Shown piece by piece: positions 1 to 12,790 of a DNA stretch of 64,000 bases; positions within the stretch are counted from its first letter, which is position 1, and each line of letters begins with the position of its first letter. Position numbers and translations under genes: made by a program. The stretch lies in NCBI RefSeq assembly GCF_004210375.1, contig NW_027467782.1:38429771-38493770 (forward strand), in the 5' to 3' direction. Below the pieces are notes generated by a model. It did not search any database. It had not been told where the DNA came from and saw only the letters and a program-made list of their open reading frames with translations. This DNA is from Tachypleus tridentatus (lineage: Eukaryota > Arthropoda > Merostomata > Xiphosura > Limulidae).

Positions 1-716
1 ATTAAGATTTCAGCTCTGAATGAAACCATGAGGGAACATATGTATTGGGTAATATTAAAGTCAAACCATGAGGGAGAAATGCTTTTTAAAACTGTTGAGC
101 TTCATAAGGAAATAGTCAAGGAATCTTTTCAAACAATGCTATGTTAAATTTATTTTTAACTTCAAATACAGAAATGATTATGGAAATTGGAGAACGTATA
201 GATGCGTATGCTAAGTGCTCTATCAGGTGAAATGTTCTGTTGCAAATAGAGATAAATAACAACGATATTAGGGTCATAATTTAAAATAAAAATTGAAAGG
301 ATGCAACAAGAATAATCTGTTCTGAATTGGTCAACTGAGTTATTTAGCGACACTGATCACATGTATAAACTTTTTAAAGGTAATTTCTTCAATATTCAAG
401 ATAAACATATTCCTTACAGAATGAAAATGGTAGCTACAAGGAAACAATAAACAGGTTGACTTGCAACAGTTTAAGAAATAATATTTATTAAAATCATCAT
501 AAATTTAAGAAATTTGAATTGACACGAGATTCATAAGATCAAAAAAGTTGTTGAAACAAGAAATGAAAATATGAAAAAAGATTGACTGTAAATTAAAAAA
601 TTAAGAGTACAGACTTTTTTAAAGCACACAAAAAGAAAAGAAAATATTGTTTTATCATACGTGGAGATGCTGTTGCATAATCGTTTGTTTTTTTCCATAT
701 TTGCCAACTAAAATAG

Positions 717-899
717 CAGAACTAGGGGACACAAGTATAACTTATGGACTGGTAGGAATCATCTTCAGCTAAGGCAGTTTTAATTATTTAAGAGTTTGGT
801 TGGCCTTTGGAATGGGTTATCTTCAGACGTTGAAAAAGCAGTACATAAGAGTTCAGATAAAAAGCTTGAAAAGTGTATGAATGATAACGACTGGCTTTA
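717..899 (+). pseudogene. Membrane-protein terminal exon, damaged copy
   Basis: Mirror of the exon at 46783-46967. An in-frame TAA replaces a leucine codon after the GIIFS motif, and a one-base loss in the A run before the AAGCTTG stretch shifts the frame near the C-terminus. The stop codon and 3' flank are otherwise the same. These could be real mutations or consensus errors. Confidence 0.5.
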
Positions 900-1304
900 A
901 TTATTTTTAAATTATTCTAATTTGGTTTAGAAGATGACACAACCGAGATTGACTAATGTTTTTCGAAAATACTATGTGAATAGAGTGTCATTGTGTGTAG
1001 GTCATACTGCACAATCTACGTTGTGAGAAAATTAATAAATTGTTAAAAATAAATATGTCCAGATTATTTTATTGTAATCATGTAACCGAAAATCATTATT
1101 GAGTTAATTTAATATTTAAGAGTTCGTTTCAATTATTCTACAGTATCATCCTTTTTTAGGATGATTTAATTGAATGGTAAGGAAAGTTAATTAACTGGTA
1201 AATTACTGATTTAAACTGATTATATTAATTATATATTGATTATATTCAGTGAAGCTTTGTTCATAAAATTATATCTCTTTCTGGATTGATTCCTCTGTAG
1301 CAAG

Positions 1305-1430
1305 TCTGTCTTGAATTCTGTTTCTGTTGTTTCATCATTTGAACAATAAAATCCAGCAGACAATTTTGTATTATCTGTCTTGAATTCTGTTGGTGTTATT
1401 TCATCATTTGAACAATAAAATCCAATACAA
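1305..1430 (-). repeat. 69-bp tandem repeat, 2 copies
   Basis: Mirror of the block at 46189-46380 with one unit fewer. The loss is a whole number of codons, so the minus-strand frame stays open. Confidence 0.8.
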
Positions 1431-1565
1431 CATTTTGCAATACATTTAATAAAATAAACAATACAATTTCAACTTTTTTTAATTTATTAATTTACAATTT
1501 TAAACAACAAACATAACATATATAAATACACAAATTACTATTTACAATGAGAAATCCTTCCAAAT

Positions 1566-1744
1566 TCAAAATGACCGGGTTGTGAAGCGTATTTTGTCGG
1601 TATTTATTATCATATTTCTGATTTCTTTGATGTTTTTTCGGCTGACACTAACGCTATCTATTTCTAGAATTTCGTCACCGGGATCAAGAATTCCAGTGAG
1701 TGAAATAAATGTTTCGAAATTTTTTATACGAGTAACGAAGACTC
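1566..1744 (-). CDS. Terminal PDZ exon, mirrored copy
   Basis: Reverse-complement copy of 45871-46049 with the same 179-nt length, acceptor, phase and TGA stop. The encoded residues I compared are the same (GILDPGDEILEIDS). The complete preservation contrasts with the decay of nearby sequence. That fits either constraint or a recent, possibly allelic, duplication. Confidence 0.65.
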
Positions 1745-2576
1745 CTGAAACTATTAAAACAATAAATATATACATATATGTACACTTTGTAGCAATTTTT
1801 TGCTATTTAGTGCGTCAATCTTCTTTACTAAAATTCGTCTATGAATTGCTAACTTGCTTTGTTTAACAATGTTAATGAGGTAAGACACGGATACAAAATA
1901 GCTTGAAAACATATTGTCCGAATAAGAAAAGAAAATGTTTGAATATTTAGATCGCGTTAACCAGTTAAAATCCTTCCTCTTCTCTTTTCACAACAAAAAC
2001 ATTCCTTAAAGTAACAACAAATCAATGAAAGACACATGGAATAGCGACTCACAACTATGTAGGCATGATAACGCAATTTTTTCTAGACTCTGTTATAAAA
2101 CTGTTGGTAATACAACGTGCTCTGAGCAAATTGGTCTTCATTGACTGTGCTCAATTCGTATATTTATTACATTACTTATCCCTCAAATTATGGACTTGTT
2201 CTTGGCTGTTAACTTCAGGAGGAAAGACAACATATTAGGTCATATCGAACAATTGTTTTTACCTATTGAAACTGTTAAATGGGCAGGATGTTGCTCTGGA
2301 GTAGGCTGAAAAGGACAACGGTTTTATTGAGTAATTAACTTCTATCTTATTAATAAGTTTAAAACCTGGAACTGCTATGTGCAGTTATTCCATAGGTGGC
2401 TTTGAGTGAAGAATATCCTAAGCCATACAATAATCAATCTGTTACGACAATTCGGAGTGAATCTGTGTGTGTGCGCGTTTAATCTTAGCAAAGGTCTATC
2501 TGCCCTATGCTCACCCTAACTGTTTTAAAAAACTTTATTTTAAAACCATATTAAGCGCAAAGTATAAAACCAATAA
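1745..2576. other. No gene recognised
   Basis: This stretch, and its mirror at 45046-45870, lies between the terminal PDZ exon and a SINE. Only short chance frames occur. It would be intron if the PDZ model is right. Confidence 0.5.
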
Positions 2577-2850
2577 AGTTTGTTTGTGTTTGAAATTCGC
2601 ACAAAGCTTCACGAGAGCTATCTATGCCAGGCGTTCCTAATTTAAAATGTAATACAACAAGGAAGGCAGCTAGTCATCACCGCCCATAGCCAACTCTTGA
2701 GCTACTCTTTTACCAGCGAATAGTGGGATTGACCGTCAGTTATAACAGACCCACGGCTGAAAGGACGAGTATGTTTCGTGTGACAGGGATTCGAACTCGC
2801 AACCCTCGGATTACGATTTCAATGTGTTAACCATCGGGCCAAGTCGGGCT
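2577..2850 (-). mobile_element. tRNA-derived SINE
   Basis: The minus strand carries a tRNA-like head with the B box GGTTCGAATCC-type sequence (here GAGTTCGAATCC), a central conserved domain and an AAAC-rich tail. Mirrored partner at 44772-45045. Confidence 0.9.
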
Positions 2851-3255
2851 CAAAACTATTGAAGTGTTTTCCAATGAAGCGAAAGCAATCGTATAGCAGA
2901 GCACACAGGACAGCAACAGACTCCAAAACCAAACCTTAGGTCAACTCAGAGCAGCCTTATCCTTAACGAAATATAAACTAGGACAACATGATGTGTTGTA
3001 TCCTACAGATTGTATTATTATTCTTATAATTCGTGGCATGTGCACGATTAACTAACGTCACGGCAGTAAAAATTGCAATGTTAAGCGTTTCTTAAATGAC
3101 AACATTTCAGTGTCTAGTAACTAAGTTATAGACAGACAACACACTACCATAAAGTGGTGTAAATGATTAAAATGGGTGATCTCTCTAGGTCATCTTTTAC
3201 TGTAATAATAATAATAAAAGAAACGCTATTCTGATACAAACAAGAGACTGCTTAC

Positions 3256-3425
3256 CATTACTGTTCTTTAACTTCTTCTTAGCAATACAAAGTCCGAAAG
3301 GTTTATTTTTAGGCTTCACTATCTCTATAACACGTTTTTCATCCTCTTCAAACTTAATGACACGACCAGTCGGGTAATTCACAACTGGTGAGCTATCCAA
3401 CTCGATTTCTTCATTATCATTGTTA
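3256..3425 (-). pseudogene. PDZ N-terminal half-exon, mirrored copy 3
   Basis: Left-arm counterpart of 44198-44367 with an intact donor and an open 170-nt frame over the exon itself (loop PFGL). The sequence just upstream differs by one A in a homopolymer (GAGAAAAATG), which breaks the longer open frame seen in the right arm but lies outside the inferred exon. Given as a pseudogene only because the arm may be an allele or an assembly duplicate. Confidence 0.45.
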
Positions 3426-3780
3426 CTAGAGTGTGTTTTGGAGAGAAAAATGTTGTTAAAGCACAGATTGTTGTATCCCTTTTATACATGCATAAATTAA
3501 AAAGGTGAGACATCCAATTACTGTCATGCCACGCGGATGATAGTAAGAAATAAACAAAAAAGAAACTACGACATGGTTTTTCAAAGAAGTCCAACGAAGC
3601 TGTATGATATACAAAGTCAATACAAGTTAGTGTTTAATATAAACGTATTTTAAATTAGAAATCGTCGATTACCCTAGGGACATGTTAAAATCTGTTACAT
3701 TTTTCACATCACTCTTCCTTCAAACAGATCCTTTCAGATATTAAAAGATAACATAAATTTATACTTATTATATTCTACTT

Positions 3781-4440
3781 GGACGGGCCAGCAATAACTG
3801 ATATTCAGTATGCAGTGTTGCGTTTCTCAGTGTCTAATATTCGAGCCACAATGCAGCTGAATACAGCCCGTAAGTTCGGTTGTGCTCGGGTTATAGTAAT
3901 GGCAGTCAGTCCCATTCTTCGGGCCTAACAGACGGCTAAAGTTTCTTATGGTAATGAGTAGTTGGTCAGTTGTTTAGAATTAGGAATGTTAAGTGATTCT
4001 GACTTGCCATTTAGCCCTTGTGAGCATAAAATACCCATCAATTGAAAATATCAGTATCAAGCTACTGAGAGACTTTCCAAGAGAGTTGAGAAATTAAGAA
4101 CTCTCAGTTTTCAACCAGAGAATATTCGTGATGAAATGTACGAGAGTTTCATACAAAAACAAAAAGAAAACGCCTACTAAATGTCAATTGGATGTTCAAG
4201 TTATTCACCCTCTAGATATTTAGTCTCAGGTAAAATAGAGTTAAATAGTCAGTATAGCTTTCACTCGTATGAGTAAAAATAGGCAAAAGGCACACAACGT
4301 TGTCCACAAAGCCACTTATCACAATAGCTTTAGTGTTTATCCTTCGGCTAAACTGTACACTGTGAAAAACGATTACATGAATATGTGTAGTAAGAAATGT
4401 ATGTTTCTGAAAGGGCCGTAAGAAGCGGTAAGTTCAGTCA
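3781..4440 (+). pseudogene. Decayed coding-like block, left unit 3
   Basis: Mirrored copy of 43207-43848. A further frame near 4270-4420 reads HNVVHKATYHNSFSVYPSAK, so the original coding region continued downstream. Confidence 0.3.
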
Positions 4441-5589
4441 GACTTTTTTCGTAAAGCTATACATTACGTTGAGTATATGTAGTATGAAAATACGGTATCC
4501 TAGTTAATTCATAAAAACCTAGAACTTACGAGTCGTGACACCAGACTCTTTCCTGCTTGGTTTGATGCTTACAACAAAAAACTCTTTTAAACCCGTCCTC
4601 AATCCTCTCCTTCAATGATTTCTTCTGCGGGGCAAAGTCACTGGAATAGAAGCAATAGTTACAAATAATTAATTTGTCATACTGTATTTACACAAAAGTG
4701 ACTTGTATGACAGAAGATCAATATTTATTTAAATGAATTGTGTTATATTGATAAATCAGTACCTTAATGTTAATGGTTAACAACTGAGATAAAATTGGTA
4801 AATATCACGATACACACTAAAACAATTATTGTTCAGACAATATAACAGTATGAACAGTATTTCAATAACTACTAGATCTGTCGTGTGTCAGTGAAACTGT
4901 GTTGTCCTGGTATAATACAGAGGTGCTCGATAATAGTGGATATTGCAGATGTAATGGAATTAACATATTCTTCTCTACTCTCATTCACAAGTTACTATAA
5001 TACCCACGTTAAAGTTACTTATAATGAAAAATGGTTGCAATTGTGTATAGAGAAAAACAGTAGTTGAGGTTTGTCAAATGATTATTAAACGTACTTAAAT
5101 ATTTATATGGTGGAATAGACAACGAATTATGGTTATTACAGGGTCACATAAAACGTATGTTACCAAATTTGTCTGTTTGAATCAAAAATACAAGAATTAA
5201 GGTCCGAAAACAAATTATAAGTGAAAACGACTCTACAAAATGTTGACCGCAAAGATGATATGACAGGTAGCGTTTAACTAGTTGTAGCCAAGCAGCAAAG
5301 GTGCAATGTATTGAAGAAATACATAGGTTATGTAAGTAACTATGAAACCTAATTAAATCATTGGATTACATACTTTTCATTGAATTTTTAAGTTAACAGT
5401 TTTTCTGCTTGATAACAGATTATAATCATCAATAGTACATATTCTTATCAAAACACAAGTTTTATGGTGAGATAAAAACAACTAAGAACAACAATATATA
5501 ATATACATGAACTGTTACATATTTACTGAGAAACTATTTTAAAATATTTTTATAATTTTAATTTATTTTCGTCACTTATTCTATTTGAT

Positions 5590-5853
5590 TTGTTTTCTTT
5601 TAAATTTTGCGCGAAACAACACGTTGGCTGTATACACCAACCATATTTTCAGAAATTGTAGTCTAAAGGAAAGACACCAAGTCAACACCTTACACTGTCA
5701 ACTATTGGGTTACTCTTAGATCAACGAATAATGAAATTGACCGTCATATTTTAATTTTCCCTTTCGACTAAATAGGTTGAATGTGTTTGGTGTGACAGGA
5801 GCTCAAAACAGCTTTCCGGGTATTGTGAGCAGAGCGTCCTGGCAACCACTTAG
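5590..5853 (-). mobile_element. tRNA-derived SINE, old and diverged
   Basis: The body is recognisable (TTGACCGTCA, ATCAACGAATAAT, GTGTGACAGG), but the tRNA head is badly decayed. It recurs once per 4.2 kb unit, so it predates the array. Confidence 0.7.
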
Positions 5854-6187
5854 ATAAAAGTCAGGATTTATTTGAGAATACATACCTATTGGGTATGAAA
5901 ATCCCGGTAGGAACTTGAGAATACATACCTTTTGGGTATGAACATCCCGGAAGGAACTGATTCTTTTTCTTCATTCCAGATTGTATCATTAATTGGCCAA
6001 GATTCACCTAAGTCAAGATAAAAAATACTGATTTCTACAAAATTAAATAACATCTAAACTAGTTTTGCTTTGATATCTAGTAAGGAATATGCTAGATTAA
6101 ATAATTAAATTCAAAACACAATAACAGCAGCTTTTACACGAGGTAAACTATGACTTTAATAACTACATCGTATTGTCCTTTTGTTTT

Positions 6188-6451
6188 TTTACGTTCGTGC
6201 AATGATACAGAAGGACTGTCTTTGATAGCCGTCCCAAATTTAGCAGTGTAAGACTAGAGGGAAGGCAGCTAGTCATCACCACCCACCGCCAACTTTTGGG
6301 CTACTCTTTTATCAACGAATAATGGGATTGAACCTCACTTTATAGCGTTTCCACAGCTGAAAGGGCAAACATGTTTGGTGCGACAGGGATTCGAGCTCGA
6401 AACTTTGGGATTACGATTTCAATGTATTAACCACCTGGCCAAGTCGGTCTC
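6188..6451 (-). mobile_element. tRNA-derived SINE
   Basis: Full SINE with head, GTCATCACCACCCACCGCCA core and AT-rich tail. Mirrored partner at 41221-41488. Confidence 0.88.
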
Positions 6452-6779
6452 AAAACTATTGAAGTGAAATTTTAAACGTTAAGATAAAATTGTTTCAGTT
6501 ACGATGCAAAACCTGCTTGACTAAATAGTTAAATTCAAAATACAATAACAACAACTTCTACACCAGGTAAATCCTGACTTTAATAACTAAATCATATGGA
6601 CCTTTAATACGACATCATCATCATCAGTTCAAAACTGTTGTTATTGTAATTTTAAATTAACCATCACGTTATTTTCTGTCGGATTATGCCATAATAATGT
6701 TGTTTCCCCTATAATTAATTAATTTAAAAATAAAAAATTGAACTCTTAATCCTATTATCTTTCTTTAGATTTGCACTCA

Positions 6780-7059
6780 GCCCGGCATGACCAAGCGTGT
6801 TAAGGCGTGCAACTCGGAATCTGAAGGTCGCGGGTTCGCATTCCCGTCGCGCTAAACGTGCTCGCCCTTTCAGCCGTGGGGGCGTTATAATGTGACGGTC
6901 AATCCCACTATTCGTTGGTAAAAGAGTAGCCCAAGAGTTGGCGGTGGGTGGTGATGACTAGCTGTTTTCCCTCTCGTCTTACACTGCTAAATTAGGGACG
7001 GGTAGCACAGATAGCCCTCGAGTAGCTTTTCGCGAAATTCAGCAGCAAACAAACAAACT
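6780..7059 (+). mobile_element. tRNA-derived SINE
   Basis: Full SINE from GCCCGGCATGACCAAGCG to the CAGCAAACAAACAAAC tail. It lies head to head with the SINE at 6188-6451. Mirrored partner at 40612-40892. Confidence 0.9.
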
Positions 7060-7463
7060 AGATTTGCACTCACGACATATATTAATCATCTTGATGTTTG
7101 GTGAAGGGACCTCTGACGTGTTTTGTACCAAGAACAGATGAAATCTAAATGAATCGTCACAAATATTTTAATTTCTTGCTTTTCAAGTTCTTACTTCATG
7201 CTGTGTTGTATCCTACAGATTGTATTATTATTCTCGTAATTCGTGGCATGTGCACGATTCACCAACGTCACGGCAGAACAAATTCCAATGTTAAGCGTTT
7301 CTTAAGTGACAACATTTTAGTGTCTAGTAACTACGTTATAGACAGACAACACACTACCATAAAGTGGTGTAAGTGATTAAAATGGGTGATCTCTCAGGTC
7401 ATCTTTACTGTAATAATAATAATAAAAGAAATGCTATTCTGATACAAACAAGAGACTGCTAAC

Positions 7464-7627
7464 CATTACTGTTCTTTAACATCTTCTTACCAATACAAAA
7501 TCCGTGAGGTTTGTTCTTAGACTTTAATATCTCTGCAACACGTTTTTCATCCTTTTTAAATTCAACAACACGACCAATCGTGTAATTCCAAACGGATGAG
7601 CTATCCCATTCAATCTCTTCATTGCTA
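7464..7627 (-). pseudogene. PDZ N-terminal half-exon, mirrored copy 2, diverged
   Basis: 164 nt: two codons (DN) are missing in frame. Several replacements set it apart from every other copy: EIEWDSSSVWNYTIGRVVEF, EKRVAEILK and GFCIGKKMLK. The donor is GTTAGC. Most changes keep the frame but alter residues, unlike the homopolymer noise elsewhere, so this is a truly divergent copy and probably not functional. Confidence 0.5.
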
Positions 7628-7981
7628 CTAGAGTGTGTTTTGGAGAGAAAAAATGTTGTTAAAGCACAGATTGTTGTTTCCTTTTTATACAAGCATAAAT
7701 TAAAAGGTGAGACATCCAATTACTGTCATGCCACGCGGATGATAGTAAGAAATAAACAAAAAAGAAACTACGACATGGTTGTTCAAAGAAGTCCAACGAA
7801 GCTCTATGATATACAAAGTCAATACAAGTTAAAGTTTAATATAAACGTATTTTAAATTAGAAATCGTCGATTACCCTAAGGACATGTTAAAATCTGTTAC
7901 ATTTTTCACATCACTCTTCCTTCAAACAGATCCTTTCAGAGATTAAAAGATAACATTAATTTATACTTATTATATTCTACT

Positions 7982-8640
7982 TGAACGGGCCAGCAATAAC
8001 TGATATTCAGTATGCAGTTTTGCGTTTCTCAGTGTCTAATATTCGAGCCACAATGCAGCTGAATACAGCCCGTAAGTTTGGTTGTGCTCGGGTTATAGTA
8101 ATGGCAGTCATTCTCATTCTTCGGGTCTAACAGACGGCTAAAGTTTCTTATGGTAATGAGTAGTTGGTCAGTTGTTTAGATTTATTAATGTTAAGTGATT
8201 CTGACTTGCCATTTAGCCCTTGTGAGCATAAAATACCCATCAATTGAAAATATCGGTATCAAGCTACTGAGAGACTTTCCAGGAGAGTTGAGAAATTAAG
8301 AACTCTCAGTTTTCAACCAGAGAATATTCGTGATGAAATGTACGAGAGTTTCATACAAAAACAAAAAGAAAACGCCTACTAAATGTCAATTGGATGTTCA
8401 AGTTATTCACCCTCTAGATATTTAGTCTCAGGTAAAATAGAGTTAAATAGTCAGTATAGCTTTCACTCGTATGAGTAAAAATAGGCAAAAGGCACACAAC
8501 GTTGTCCACAAAGCCACTTATCACAATAGCTTTAGTGTTTATCCTTCGGCTAAACTGTACACTGTGAAAAACGATTACATGGATATGTGTAGTAAGAAAT
8601 GTATGTTTCTGAAAGGGCCGTAAGAAGCGGTAAGTTCAGT
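7982..8640 (+). pseudogene. Decayed coding-like block, left unit 2
   Basis: Mirrored copy of 39044-39685, with the same broken frames. Unlike its right-arm partner it keeps the stop that follows the SPIL-equivalent region. Confidence 0.3.
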
Positions 8641-9799
8641 CAGACTTTTTTCGTAAAGCTATACATTACGTTGAGTATATGTAGTATGAAAATACGGTAT
8701 CCTAGTTAATTCATAAAAACCTAGAACTTACGAGTCGTGACACCAGACTCTTTCCTGCTTGGTTTGATGCTTACAACAAAAAAACTCTTTAAACCCGTCC
8801 TCAATCCTCTCCTTCAATGATTTCTTCTGCGGGGCAAAGTCACTGGAATAGAAGCAATACTTACAAATAATTAATTTGTCATAGTATATTTACACAAAAG
8901 TGACTTGTATGAGAGAAGATCAATATTTATTTAAATGAATTGTGTTATATTGATAAATCAGTACCTTAATGTTAATGGTTAACAACTGAGATAAAATTGG
9001 TAAATATCACGATACACACTAAAACAATTATTGTTCAGACAATATAACAGTATGAACAGTATTTCAATAACTACTAGATCTGTCGTGTGTCAGTGAAACT
9101 GTGGAGTCCTGCTATTATATAGAGGTGCTCGATAATAGTGGATATTGCAGATGTAATGGAATTAACATATTCTTCTCTACTCTCATTCACAAGTTACTAT
9201 AATACCCACGTTAAAGTTACTTATAATGAAAAATGGTTGCAATTGTGTATAGAGAAAAACAATAGTTGAGGTTCGTCAAATGATTATTAAACGTACTTGA
9301 ATATTTATATGGTGGAATAGATAACGAATTATGGCTATTTCAGGGTCACATAAAACATATGTTACCAAATTTGTCTGTTTGAATCAAAAATACAAGAATT
9401 TAGGTCCCAAAACAAATTATAAGTGAAAACGACTCAACAAGATGTTGACGGCAAAGATGTCATGACAGGTAGCGTTTAACTAGTTTTAGCCAAGCAGCAA
9501 ATGTTCAATGTACTTGAAGAAATACATAGATTATGTTAGTAACTATGAAACCTAATTAAATCATTGGATTACATACTTTTCATTGAATTTTTAAGTTAAC
9601 AGTTTTTCTGCTTGATAACAGATTATAATCATCAATAGTACATATTCTTATCAAAACACAAGTTTTATGGTGAGATAAAAACAACTAAGAACAATAATAT
9701 ATAATATACATGAACTGTTACATATTTGCTAAAAAACAATTTTAAAATATTTTTATAACTTTAATTTTTTTTCGTCACTTATTCTATTTGATTTGGTTT

Positions 9800-10056
9800 C
9801 TTTTAAATTTTGTGCGAAAGAACACGTAGGCTGTATACACCAACCATATTTTCAGAAATTGTAGTCTAAAGGAAAGACACCAAGTCAACACCTTACACTG
9901 TCAACTATTGGGTTACTCTTAGATCAACGAATAATGAAATTGACCGTCATATTTTAATTTTCCCTTTCGACTAAATAGGTTGAATGTGTTTGGTGTGACA
10001 GAAGCTCAAAACAGCTTTCCGGGTATTGTGAGCAGAGCGTCCTGGCAATCACTTAG
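9800..10056 (-). mobile_element. tRNA-derived SINE, old and diverged
   Basis: Unit 2 copy of the decayed SINE at 5590-5853. Confidence 0.7.
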
Positions 10057-10344
10057 CTAAAAGTCAGGATTTATTTGAGAATACATACCTTTTGGGTATG
10101 AACATCCCGGAAGGAACTGATTCTTTTTCTTCATTCCAGATTGTATCATTAATTGGCCAAGATTCACCTAAGTCAAGATAAAAAATACTGATTTCTACAA
10201 AATTAAATAACATCTAAACTAGTTTTGCTTTGATATCTAGTAAGGAATATGCTAGATTAAATAATTAAATTCAAAACACAATAACAGCAGCTTTTACACG
10301 AGGTAAACTATGACTTTAATAACTACATCGTATCGTCCTTTTTT

Positions 10345-10609
10345 TTTACGTTCGTGCAAAGATACACCAAAACTGTCTTTGCTAGCCGTCCCTAATTTAG
10401 CAGTGTAAGACTAGAGGGAAGGCAGCTAGTTCATCACCATCCACCGCCAACTTTTGGGCTACTCTTTTATCAACGAATAAAGGGATTGAACCTCGCATTA
10501 TAGCGTCCCCACAGCTGAAAGGGCAAACATGTTTGGTGCGACAGGGATTCGAGCTCGAAACTTTGGGATTACGATTTCAATGTATTAACCACCTGGCCAA
10601 GTCGGGCTC
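10345..10609 (-). mobile_element. tRNA-derived SINE
   Basis: Unit copy of the SINE at 6188-6451. The B box is partly mutated (GATTCGAGCTCG region). Confidence 0.88.
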
Positions 10610-10936
10610 AAAACTATTGAAGTGAAATTTTAAACGTTAAGATAAAATTGTTTCAGTTACAATGCAAAACCTGCTTGACTAAATAATTAAATTCAAAATA
10701 CAATAACAACAACTTCTTCACCAGGTAAATCCTGACTTTAATAACTAAATCATATGGACCTTTAATACGACATCATCATCATCAGTTCAAAACTGTTGTT
10801 ATTGTAATTTTAAATTAACCGTCACGTTATTTTCTGTCGGATTATGCCATGATAATTTTGTTTCCCCTATAATTAATTAATTTAAAAATAATAAATTGAA
10901 CACATAATCCTGTCATCTTTCTTTGATTTGCACTCG

Positions 10937-11216
10937 GCCCGGCATAATCAAGCGTGTTAAGGCGTGCGACTCGGAATCTGAGGGTCGCGGGTTCGCATCC
11001 CCGTCGCGCTAAACGTGCTCGCCCTTTCAGCCGTGGGGGCGTTATAATGTGACGGTCAATCCCACTATTCGTTGGTAAAAGAGTAGCCCAAGAGTTGGCG
11101 GTGGGTGGTGATGACTAGCTGTTTTCCCTCTCGTCTTACACTGCTAAATTAGGGACGGGTAGCACAGATAGCCCTCGTGTAGCTTTTTGCGAAATTCAGC
11201 AGCAAACAAACAAACT
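10937..11216 (+). mobile_element. tRNA-derived SINE
   Basis: Unit copy of the SINE at 6780-7059 with a well-preserved head (GGGTTCGCATCCCCGTCGCG). Confidence 0.9.
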
Positions 11217-11622
11217 AGATTTGCACTCATGACATATATTAATCATCTTGATGTTTGGTGAAGGGACTTCTGACGTGTTTTGTACCAAGAACAGATAAAA
11301 TCAAAATGAATCGTCACAAATATTTTAATTTCTTGCTTTTCAAGTTCTTACCTCATGCTGTGTTGTATCCTACAGATTGTATTATCTTTCTCGTAATTCG
11401 TGGCATGTGCACGATTCACCAACGTCACGGCAGAACAAATTGCAATGTTAAGCGTTTCTTAAGTGACAACATTTTAGTGTCTAGTAACTAAGTTATAGAG
11501 AGACAACACACTACCATAAAGTGGTGTAAGTGATTAAAATGGGTGATCTCTCCAGGTCATCTTTTACTGTAATAATAATAATAAAAGAAATGCTATTCTG
11601 ATACAAACAAGAGACTGCTAAC

Positions 11623-11792
11623 CATTACTGTTCTTTAACTTCTTCTTAGCAATACAAAATCCGTGAGGTTTATTTTTAGACTTTATTATCTCTATAACAC
11701 GTTTTTCATCCTCTTCAAATTTAATGACACTACCAGTCGGGTGATTCACAACTGGTGAGCTATCCAACTCGATTTCTTCATTATCATTGCTA
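11623..11792 (-). pseudogene. PDZ N-terminal half-exon, mirrored copy 1
   Basis: Counterpart of 35832-36001. It is 170 nt and open, with loop PHGF and the same GTTAGC donor. Its protein is identical to the right-arm copy in the parts I compared. Confidence 0.45.
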
Positions 11793-12142
11793 CTAGAGTG
11801 TGTTTTGGAGAGAAAAAATGTTGTTAAAGCACAGATTGTTGTTTCCTTTTTATACAAGCATAAATTAAAAAGGTGAGACATCCAATTACTGTCATGCCAC
11901 GCGGATGATAGTAAGAAATAAACAAAAAGAAACTACGACATGGTTGTTCAAAGAAGTCCAACGAAGCTCTATGATGTACAAAGTCAATACAAGTTAGTGT
12001 TTAATATAAACGTATTTTAAATTAGAAATCGTCGATTACCCTAGGGACATGTTAAAATCTGTTACATTTTTCACATCACTCTTCCTTCAAACAGATCCTT
12101 TCAGAGATTAAAAGATAACATAAATTTATACTTATTATATTC

Positions 12143-12790
12143 TACTTGGACGGGCCAGCAATAACTGATATTCAGTATGCAGTGTTGCGTTTCTCAGTGT
12201 CAATATTCGAGCCACAATGCAGCTGAATACAGCCCGTAAGTTTGGTTGTGCTCGGGTTATAGTAATGGCAGTCAGTCCCATTCTTCGGGCCTAACAGACG
12301 GCTAAAGTTTCTTATGGTAATGAGTAGTTGATCAGTTGTTTAGAATTAGGAATGTTAAGTGATTCTGACTTGCCATTTAGCCCTTGTGAGCATAAAATAC
12401 CCATCAATTGAAAATATCGGTATCAAGCTACTGAGAGACTTTCCAAGAGAGTTGAGAAATTAAGAACTCTCAGTTTTCAACCAGAGAATATTCGTGATGA
12501 AATGTACGAGAGTTTCATACAAAAACAAAAGAAAACGCCTACTAAATGTCAATTGATGTTCAAGTTATTCACCTTCTAGATATTTAGTCTCAGGTAAAAT
12601 AGAGTTAAATAGTCAGTATAGCTTTCACTCGGATCAGAAAAAATTACACAAAAGGCACACAACGTTGTCCACAAAGCCACTTATCGCAAAGCTTTAGTGT
12701 TTATCCTTCGGCTAAACTGTACACTGTGAAAACGATTACATGAATATGTGTAGTAAGAAATGTATGTTTCTAAAAGGGCCGTAAGAAGCG
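12143..12790 (+). pseudogene. Decayed coding-like block, left unit 1
   Basis: Mirrored copy of 34846-35478 with additional one-base deletions. The family is not recognised. Confidence 0.3.

Larger units (their letters stand above)
2851..6451. repeat. Tandem unit 3 (left arm, mirrored)
   Basis: Reverse-complement counterpart of 41221-44771, with the same truncated organisation. Confidence 0.85.
6452..10609. repeat. Tandem unit 2 (left arm, mirrored)
   Basis: Reverse-complement counterpart of 37010-41220. It contains the most diverged PDZ half-exon copy. Confidence 0.85.
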
